Positions 18,088 through 24,049 of a stretch of DNA of 24,049 nucleotides are shown piece after piece. Both the position numbers and the translations under genes were made by a program. The notes below the pieces were generated by a model. It saw only the letters and a list, made by a program, of their open reading frames with translations. It was not told the DNA's origin and searched no databases. Source of the DNA: Larix sibirica (lineage: Eukaryota; Streptophyta; Pinopsida; Pinales; Pinaceae); assembly GCA_004151065.3 (NCBI GenBank), contig NWUY0300005980.1, forward strand, positions 32,466 to 56,514, in the 5' to 3' direction. The stretch's first letter is position 1, and each line of letters opens with the position of its first letter.

Positions 18088-18690
18088 CCTAGAGCTGTTA
18101 TGTGTCCTTTTTCTGGCCAGGATTTCAGTCCTCGCGTCAAATCTGAATTTTTTTACAATGAAAACTTACTTGAACAATGTTGTATTCTCAGGCCTCTGAA
18201 GCCGAGGGATCTTCCTTCCTGTATTTATCTCCTTCGATTTCTCTTCAGACATTCCAACCCTCGCCTACACGGATTCCCCTCCCCTTCCCCGCAATACACG
18301 GCAGATATCAAATGAAAAAAACCCAAAAAAGACCCGCGCCTCTTCAAATCAATTGCAGCAAAAGGCCCCTTTTTAGTGTATTGTTTTCGGAGAAAATGAG
18401 ATCTAACCCTCAACCAGGAGTAATACTGAATCCCAGTCACTTTATGAATCTGCCCACAGAAATGTTTTCAGAGCCTTTATAGCTTGAAAGCAGATGAAAT
18501 ACCTGACAAGGACCAAAAACCAAGAATCCCATACAACAGCACCATGCACCCAAAAAAATCCCAAGGGATCAATCAGTCCTCTCTTTAGGTTTTTCTACCG
18601 CCACAACACAGGCAAGGATAACGGCAGAGACCACGGCCATAGAAGTCACACAATAAGAATTCTGAAATCTAGGCCGTCTCACCGAGCGCA
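18088..18690 (-). promoter_or_regulatory. Probable 5' leader of the host gene
   Basis: The sequence between the start codon and the TATA-like element at 18692-18699 contains two possible splice donors on the minus strand: CTTGTCAG|GTATTT (18503/18502) and TTCAA|GTAAGTTTT (18170/18169). There is one possible acceptor, CTCTAG|G, just before the ATG (18090-18089). A leader intron of about 414 or 81 bases is therefore possible. The acceptor lacks a strong pyrimidine tract. A 23-codon upstream frame lies at 18569-18640. No transcript data support a choice. Confidence 0.4.
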
Positions 18691-18691
18691 A

Positions 18692-18699
18692 ATTATATA
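18692..18699 (-). promoter_or_regulatory. TATA box candidate, readable on both strands
   Basis: On the minus strand the bases read TATATAAT about 600 bases upstream of the host ATG. On the plus strand the overlapping 18694-18702 reads TATATAAAG. The local GC content is higher than in the surroundings. It would suit the minus-strand gene if the leader is long or spliced. Confidence 0.35.
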
Positions 18700-18710
18700 A
18701 AGATGGTCTT

Positions 18711-19185
18711 AAATCCTTGACGGCCTAATGTCGACCGTCCCCTTCTTCTTTTAACCATGTTCTCATCATAGCATTAAGACCCGACGTGGACCCTTCCTCT
18801 TCTTTTTAACTTCCCCACCATCATCATCTGAACATAAGAGAGCATTCGTCTTTTCTTTTCCCTTGAAGAAGGAAAATGGTGAGCGATATCATCCTCTTCC
18901 AATTTTAGCAAAGCAATTTTTAAAATCCTTGCTTACCTCCTTTTATTTTCGAAAAAACTTTACGACTTACTCAAAACAAGTTTGCACTATAATAATAGTA
19001 TTGTTGTGGATTATATTATTTGTAACATTGACATTACTAAATAATAAATAATACTCATATTCGTGAATTTGTATTTCCCAAGTGAAAAAAAATAATAGCT
19101 ATATTCATGAATGTTTAACCTATATACAAAATATGAACACCCAAAAACTAAAAAGACATTTCAAAATATTTGTGAATATTGTTTG
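18711..19185. other. Upstream flank, nothing recognised
   Basis: CT-rich near 18740-18870, then strongly AT-rich. No coding of note and no element identified. Confidence 0.4.
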
Positions 19186-19575
19186 ATGAAATCTTTTATA
19201 TGAACCGGGGAGGCAAGTGTGGCGGGGGCGGGGGCGGGGGGGAATTTTTTACCTTGGTGGCAATACAACATCAACCTTTGTATGTGGCCTAGGGATTGGT
19301 ACTAATAATCAAGCGGAATAGTATGTTATATACCTTGGACTGAGAGAAGCAGATACTCTTGGAATTCAATCGCTAGTGGTGATAAGAGATTCTCTTCTTA
19401 TTATCTCCCAAGCTAGGCATCAACAAGAAATTATGGATCAAATAGCAGGGCATCTTCATAAACGCATTATTGGTCTTCATCTTCACAACGGATAAATTAG
19501 CAAATGAAGCTTAAAGTTTGCCTAGAGGGCATATTAAAAAAAATGGGGGTCAAACCTCATCTTGTTGGCTCCCTT
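19186..19575 (+). pseudogene. RNase H (RVT_3-type) remnant
   Basis: Frames in order give GEASVAGAGAGGNFLP, then GGNTT, CGLGIGTNNQAE (stop) YVIYLGLREADTLGIQSLVV, IRDSLLIISQARHQQEIMDQ, IAGHLHKRIIGLHLH and, one base shifted, DKLANEA and SLPRGH. This is the Gly-rich loop, the Glu of NNQAE, the Asp of RDS and the terminal ADKLAN block of a plant RNase H domain. The first catalytic Asp block cannot be seen. It could be the tail of a LINE or of another retroelement. It differs clearly from the RNase H of LINE-A, B and C, so it represents a separate lineage. Confidence 0.75.
19221..19242 (+). repeat. G-run (GGGGGC)n, quadruplex-type tract
   Basis: Three runs of five to seven G separated by single C, preceded by a GGGG at 19207-19210. 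It falls in the glycine loop of the RNase H remnant and satisfies the four-G-run rule on the plus strand. Confidence 0.7.
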
Positions 19576-20031
19576 AGAGGTTAGTATGCAAATCTAAACT
19601 CATTTTAACACCATTGAAGCAATCTTATCAAAGCAATAATTGTCCCAAACAACAGAAAGTCTTTGTTGCCATGTGGAGATTACAAGGCACATGGGTTAGT
19701 GAACCTTCTCATAATCCCTCGACTCGCACATATGGGACTTTAACAAGCACATGGAGGTACTATCAATAAGCTTTCTCAGGAAGTTTTATATTGGTTAGGG
19801 AAGAGTCTATCTCAGACCTGTCATTCTATGAACAACGAGGAAGGTAGGAGGATTGGTGTGAAGATCAATTCTGAAATGGTGGTGCAGAGTCAAGTGGACT
19901 TAAGGCCTTCTCTTGTGCACTGGGAGATCATTTTTTTGCTACAATCAGTGCTAGCTGTGTAGAGCTCCATTCACAAGTAATTTTCTGCTCATTATGTTTG
20001 GATTTTGCTCTCTCGTTTGTTTGGAAGGATT
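19576..20031. other. Non-coding sequence
   Basis: No domain recognised on either strand. It probably contains the 3' end of the element to which the RNase H remnant belonged, but I see no clear tail or target-site duplication. Confidence 0.35.
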
Positions 20032-20115
20032 GGGATACAGGGGTGTCTTTGTACGCTCTGGGGATCAGTTTGAATGGAATGTTAGGGATACAGGGGTGCC
20101 TTTGTACTCTCTGGG
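20032..20115 (+). repeat. Direct repeat, spacing 53 bp
   Basis: 'gggatacaggggtgtctttg' plus 'tacgctctggg' (20032-20062) recurs as 'gggatacaggggtgcctttg' plus 'tactctctggg' (20085-20115), with two differences. The DNA after each copy is only loosely similar. Confidence 0.85.
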
Positions 20116-20274
20116 TTACCAATTTTCTGGTGTGAATTGGATTGAGTGTAGTTTGGATTTTCTAGTGATTTTTGGTCATCGCTTGGACACCAAGGCTCTT
20201 TTGCAATTCTACTGGGTTGATAAAAGAATTGCATTTTCGGAGGAGATTTGGGACTGCGTTGAAAGTATGGACTT

Positions 20275-20295
20275 TAATAATAATAATAATAATAA
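20275..20295. repeat. (TAA)7 microsatellite
   Basis: Seven uninterrupted TAA units. Confidence 0.9.
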
Positions 20296-20311
20296 ATGAG
20301 GATCTTTCTGA

Positions 20312-20689
20312 AAGAATCTAAGATACCCAGATGATACTCGTCATGAAGAAATTAAGCAAACCACCCATCACATTTCAATTTTACTTATGGGCTTGACATC
20401 TGCTGAGGTTGAAGGGACTGTGCATGCATGTGATGCTCAAGTTGGAGAAATTTCAAAAACCCTAGCAAAACATGAAGATCTAATTGTAGGAAAAAACTCC
20501 AAGCTAGATGAAATTTCAGAAGATAAGAATGTTGATGGACACTCCATTATGCAACCTACCCGTGTTGATGTAATTATCACTAGTTTGGAGGAGAGAATTA
20601 GAAACTCTGAAGACAGTCAAGGCACTCAGAATATGGACAGTGAGGAAACAAAGGAAGAAAGTCGAGACACCCCAGGACGAAGATGCTAG
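20312..20689 (+). pseudogene. Acidic open frame of unknown origin, about 125 codons
   Basis: The frame is open from just after a TGA (20309-20311) and has an internal ATG at 20387. It reads DDTRHEEIKQTTHHISILLM, EVEGTVHACDAQVGEISKTL, AKHEDLIVGKNSKLDEISED, then an acidic end with SLEERIRNSEDSQGTQNMDS and EETKEES. The spacing of hydrophobic residues in the first two thirds could support a coiled coil. The same frame continues upstream to 19994 across only two stops and the TAA repeat. After 20689 a different frame is again acidic (MEYNHDDVVVSQEDNAENNI). It may be an exon fragment, a captured host sequence or an ORF1-type tail. I cannot assign it. Confidence 0.4.
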
Positions 20690-20834
20690 AGACTATGGAA
20701 TATAATCATGACGATGTTGTTGTGAGTCAAGAAGACAATGCTGAGAACAATATAGAGGTGGAGAAGGAGACACTCAAGATGTCCAGGTTATGGACAGTGA
20801 TACCAGGTCCTAGTTTGTCTTTCATGAAGCTTTT

Positions 20835-21594
20835 TTGTAGGTTGCTTTCAGGTTAATTTGTTAGAATTTATAGAAAATTAGGGAAATATGTTTTTTGCAT
20901 CAAGTTTATCCTCTCTTGAATGACTATAATTAAGTTCTATATTGTTCAAGAACCTATGAAACTTTTTTGAGGAATTTTTGTAGTGTTCCGCCAAATTTTT
21001 TCAACCTTTTATAAATACAGACTTATCATTTTCATTAAATAATAATAATCATCTTTTATATGATCATTGATATCACAAACATTACTTAACCAACATTACA
21101 AAAATACATACATTAAGGCGATAAACTCATATTTACCTATTAAACTCTAACTTAATGTTGTTATATTATATGTTATGTTTCAAATTTGTGATATGTTTCA
21201 AGTTATTTACCTTGAAGAATGAATGTTATTTTAAAATTTGAAGAGATACATATATTTTTAAATTTTTGACTTTTTCTTTTACAGGAATGGATAGTGAGTT
21301 TTATTTTAAAAGAGGAGGGAAGAAACCCTCATCCAAAACACCAGTTTAACAAGTACATCTAGCCTAAGAGTTAAAAAACAAAACTGAAATCTATCTTTCT
21401 TCAAGCCAAAAAAATAAATAATACATGTTTTTGTATTTATGAGATGTTTATTTCATATTTAAGTCATACTATAAATTTTCTTTATTTTTTATCTTTTTTT
21501 ATTGAAATATTGCTACTATAATTTTAATTGTAATAAATATATTATTATATAACCAAATTTCAAATTAAAAGCTATAAAAGTAATTTTTCAGCGA
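20835..21594. other. AT-rich non-coding sequence
   Basis: Very AT-rich, with no coding signal and no recognised element, ending where the GC content rises sharply at the LINE-C leader. Confidence 0.45.
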
Positions 21595-21599
21595 CTCTT

Positions 21600-21792
21600 A
21601 GTTTTGAAAGGCGTCTGAGGCTGCTCGGCTCGGCTCCTGCAACTAAGCCTGCTCGGCTTTCTCGGATCCACTCGCTTTGGTGATCTCTTAGGCATCTTTT
21701 GAGCGTGATCAGTTCCTAGATTTGCGGGCTTAGTATTCAGATCGGCCTTCTTCACGAGGATCGTGGATCTAGTGCCCTAAGCGCCTCCGTCC
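21600..21792 (+). other. 5' leader of LINE-C
   Basis: GC-richer than its surroundings, with repeated 'tgctcggct' motifs (around 21630-21660), and without open frames. A GC-rich leader just before ORF1 commonly holds the internal promoter in plant LINEs. That function is inferred here, not seen. Confidence 0.45.
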
Positions 21793-22877
21793 ATGGCATC
21801 AGGAGGAGGATTGGATCCTCCTCCTTCTCACACCCCTCCTGAGATTATTGCCTTTAAAAAATTGATCGATACACAAGGGAAGCGCCATGTCTCATCTACA
21901 CAACAAAAATTTGTCAAAAAGTTGGCAGGGATTCCAACCGTAGCTCTTCCGGCAGAGAGACCCTGCAGAACCGCCTTGAATCTCTCGGAGAAGGGTCTGA
22001 TAGGACAATTTATTGGTTTATGGCCATCCCCAAAAGCCATAGACTCTTAGGTGCAAGAGAACTGGAGATCCCTCACAGAAGACGATATTAAGAGCTATCT
22101 AGTAGGCAAAGGATACTTTGTATTCGTTTTCGAAAGCGTTGCGGACAGGGATCTGATCTTTCGGAACGGGCCCTATTTCATGGGGGCACAAGGCCTATAT
22201 CTGAACAAGTGGACCCCTGATTTCGACCCTACCCAAGACATTCCCTCGGCGGTCTCGGTCTGGGTCAAGCTACCCCATCTTCATTTACATTGCTGGAACC
22301 TGGAATCCCTAGAGACCATAGGGAACACATTGGGGAGATACATAGACAAGACGGAAAAAAAAGACCAATATACCTGCGCGCGGATATGTGTAGAAGTAGA
22401 TCTAGAAATAGGTCTACCGGAGGCAATAAATTTAATGACTATAGATTGGTCCCACATCCAAGAGCTTGATTACGAACAGATCCCTTTCAAGTGCAGACAC
22501 TGCCGAGAATACGGTCATTTTGCCTGCCATTGCAAAAAAAATATAGAGGAAGAATCTGAAAAATCTACAGGAGAACAATGGAAACCAGTAAAGAGGCAGG
22601 CGGCGACAAAACCTACTTCCAAGTCAAAAGATAAAGAAAAACTAAAAGGGTTAATGAACCATTCAACAGAAAAAGAACAAATGGGAAATGAAAAGCATAG
22701 GGAAGAATCCAATTCGAAATCCTTAGTAGTCTGGACGAACACGCTACATCCGAAGAAAAGGAAGAAGGAGAGTTACAAGAAGAAAGCGAGGAAAAAAAAC
22801 CGATCCTACAGAAAGAGGTAACTTCCTCACNTGCCAAAGATGGAAGCGGGGTGGAGAGTTGGAGCTATAGGGGGGAT
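21793..22877 (+). pseudogene. LINE-C ORF1: DUF4283 plus CCHC zinc knuckle, one amber stop
   Basis: From MASGGGLDPPPSHTPPE the frame is open for 85 codons to a TAG at 22048-22050 and then continues in the same frame for 257 codons. Domains: LIGQFIGLWPSPKAI and FVFVFESVADRDLIFRNGPY, WTPDFDPTQ, SVWVKLPHLHLHCWN and IGNTLGRYIDKTE (DUF4283, about residues 70-185), then ARICVEVDLEIGLP and the knuckle CRHCREYGHFACHC (C-x2-C-x4-H-x4-C, 22492-22533). A Lys/Glu-rich tail follows. Near 22735 the frame shifts: the alternative frame reads DEHATSEEKEEGELQEESEE, which suits an acidic tail better than the Lys-only one. ORF1 binds element RNA. An unresolved base lies at 22831. Confidence 0.88.
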
Positions 22878-22879
22878 AT

Positions 22880-23390
22880 GAAGAAGAATGGAATGGGTAT
22901 ATTATTGGCCTTCAACATCCTACGATTCATTTGACAGATGAAGTTGACAAAATAATGTGGTCATGGAATGAAAAAACTGGTTAGGTAACTGCCAAACTTA
23001 ACTATGAAGCTACTATGTTTTCTTTTGTTGAGGATGAATCTAAATGGTGGTTTACCTCTCTTTAGAAGTGGCATTGTCCATTAAAGATTAAATTGTTCAG
23101 TTGGCTTGCTTTGGAGAACAAGATTCTTACTTGGGAAAACTTGATGAAGGGAGGAGGTCAATGGCCAAATGTTTGTATTTTGTGTATTAAGGAGGCGGAA
23201 ATAGTTGATCACGTATTGATGCATTGTACAAAATTTATTTGACTAGAGGTGAGTAAATAAATTAAGTTCACATATCTCTGGGTATCTCATACTTTTGAAT
23301 CAATCTTTTATAAATGGATAATGGATGAAAATTACTAGAAAGAGCTTCCTTGCTTTATTAGTTGGGAGATATGGAAACACAAGAATGAGA
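22880..23390 (+). pseudogene. LINE-C ORF2 C-terminal part: zf-RVT region
   Basis: The frame begins abruptly as EEEWNGYIIGLQHPTIHLTD, then EVDKIMWSWNEKTG and, after a stop, VTAKLNYEA. It goes on with WWFTSL (stop) KWHCPLKIKLFSWLALENKI, LTWENLM and CILCIKEAEIVDHVLMHCTK. All four zf-RVT ligands (C-x2-C, H, C) are present, unlike in LINE-A and LINE-B. Stops lie at about 22982, 23065, 23240 and 23335. EISWEIWKHKNEILF-like coding follows up to the next segment in the same frame. Confidence 0.85.
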
Positions 23391-23902
23391 TTTTGTTTGA
23401 AGATAAAAGAAAAAAAGTTATGAGAGTCACATTAAATGCCATTGGTTCTTTCAATGAATTTCATAAGGAAAATGGTAGCAGAAATGCAAGAGTAGCAACA
23501 ACTCTTTGTTTTATCCCCCATATGCCAATTGGATTCTTTAATGGGGCTTCACAAGATGATGGTGCTAGGTGTGGAGCGGGTATGCTACTGAAATTCAGTG
23601 ATGCTCATTTCTTGAAGCTTCAAATGGGTTGTGGTAGGGGAACAAATACCATAGGAGAACTTCTTGCACTGTGGGGCCTTTTATGTTTTGCACAAACTAA
23701 ACATATTTCTAATTTGTGGGTTGCCAGAGACTCCAACGTAATCATTGATTGGGTATTGCAGAAAGGTCAATTGGAGGTGGTTCTACTGGAGGGATGGAAA
23801 GAAAAAATCCGAAGACTTCATGTAGCATTTATTAATATCCATTTTCAACATGTTTATAGAGAGTTCGACTCTGAAGTAGACGCTCTCTCAAACAGGCTCT
23901 AA
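23391..23902 (+). pseudogene. LINE-C ORF2 C-terminal part: RNase H domain, frame open
   Basis: A 169-codon frame without stops reads GFFNGASQDDGARCGAGMLL, GRGTNTIGELLALWGLLCFA, NLWVARDSNVIIDWVLQKGQ and HVYREFDSEVDALSNRL. It has the Glu (GELLAL), the second Asp (ARDSN) and the last Asp (EVDALSN) of the RNase H active site. The first Asp, in the F-D-G-A block, is Asn (codon 23540-23542). The start is a TTG, so this is the end of a longer ORF2 and not a separate gene. The open frame shows that this part decayed less than the preceding zf-RVT region. Confidence 0.88.
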
Positions 23903-24049
23903 ATTTGGTAGAAGGAACAATCCACTTTGAAGAATTGAAGGATAAAACAATGGTATCTCATGGCACACGTTCTATATTTTATTCTAGTAGGAATTTGAAA
24001 ACTTTTTTTATTTTATGTAATTATCTATATGTTACCTTGCTAGAGTTGT
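23903..24049 (+). other. Sequence after LINE-C ORF2
   Basis: AT-rich, probably the 3' untranslated part of LINE-C. No poly(A) end is visible before the window ends. Confidence 0.4.

Larger units (their letters stand above)
21600..24049 (+). mobile_element. LINE-C: internally deleted L1-clade LINE (runs to the window end)
   Basis: A GC-rich leader (about 21600-21792) is followed by ORF1 with DUF4283 and a zinc knuckle, and then, within a few bases near 22878, by the C-terminal part of ORF2 (pre-zf-RVT, zf-RVT, RNase H). The endonuclease and RT, normally more than 2 kb, are absent. The boundaries are not fixed: no target-site duplication can be checked because the 3' end is not certain within the window. 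The two halves may come from one element after deletion or from two elements brought together. Confidence 0.8.

Noticed and set aside
1-24049. CRISPR arrays, bacterial operons, tRNA or rRNA genes, DNA-transposon ends
   Set aside because: I saw no regularly spaced repeats with unique spacers, no cloverleaf or rRNA landmarks, and no paired terminal inverted repeats beyond the LTR ends. All findings fit plant nuclear DNA.

Overview
This looks like a gene-poor, repeat-filled stretch of a seed-plant nuclear genome. The base composition is AT-rich, there is no operon-like packing, and spliced coding, a Copia-type LTR and several decayed plant L1-clade LINEs are present. The LINE proteins (ORF1 with a DUF4283 domain; ORF2 with endonuclease, reverse transcriptase, zf-RVT and a terminal RNase H) and the thinly spread old repeats would fit a large gymnosperm-like genome. 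That placement is an inference, not a proof.

Layout. 1-2463: a truncated LTR fragment, about 1.6 kb of unassigned sequence, then a complete 578-bp Copia-type LTR with TATA box and TG...CA ends. 2464-5158: non-coding DNA with several local tandem duplications. 5169-11155: a nearly complete but heavily broken LINE (LINE-A, + strand) flanked by a 10-bp target-site duplication; removing it joins a short open frame in the flanking DNA. 11166-13528: non-coding apart from coding-like scraps just after LINE-A. 13529-18087 (- strand): the one intact-looking host gene, a two-exon small protein of about 148 residues. Its 4.1-kb intron carries a 5'-truncated LINE (LINE-B, 14156-16391) in antisense orientation. 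18088-18710: the probable leader and promoter of that gene. 19186-19575: an RNase H remnant containing a G-run. 20312-20689: an acidic open frame of unknown origin. 21600-24049: LINE-C, with an ORF1 almost intact except for one amber codon and a frameshift, joined directly to the C-terminal zf-RVT and RNase H part of ORF2; endonuclease and RT are missing.

How the parts relate. All four retroelement RNase H segments lie on the + strand, and the host gene lies on the - strand. None of the LINEs can encode a complete ORF2, so all are fossils. The host gene keeps clean splice sites and an open frame through both exons, which suggests it is still functional. I found no RNA genes, CRISPR arrays, prokaryotic operons or novel defence-like system. 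The observations most worth following are the intron-resident LINE, the open frame rejoined by removing LINE-A, the ORF1/ORF2 deletion junction in LINE-C, and the duplicated RT active-site segment in LINE-A.
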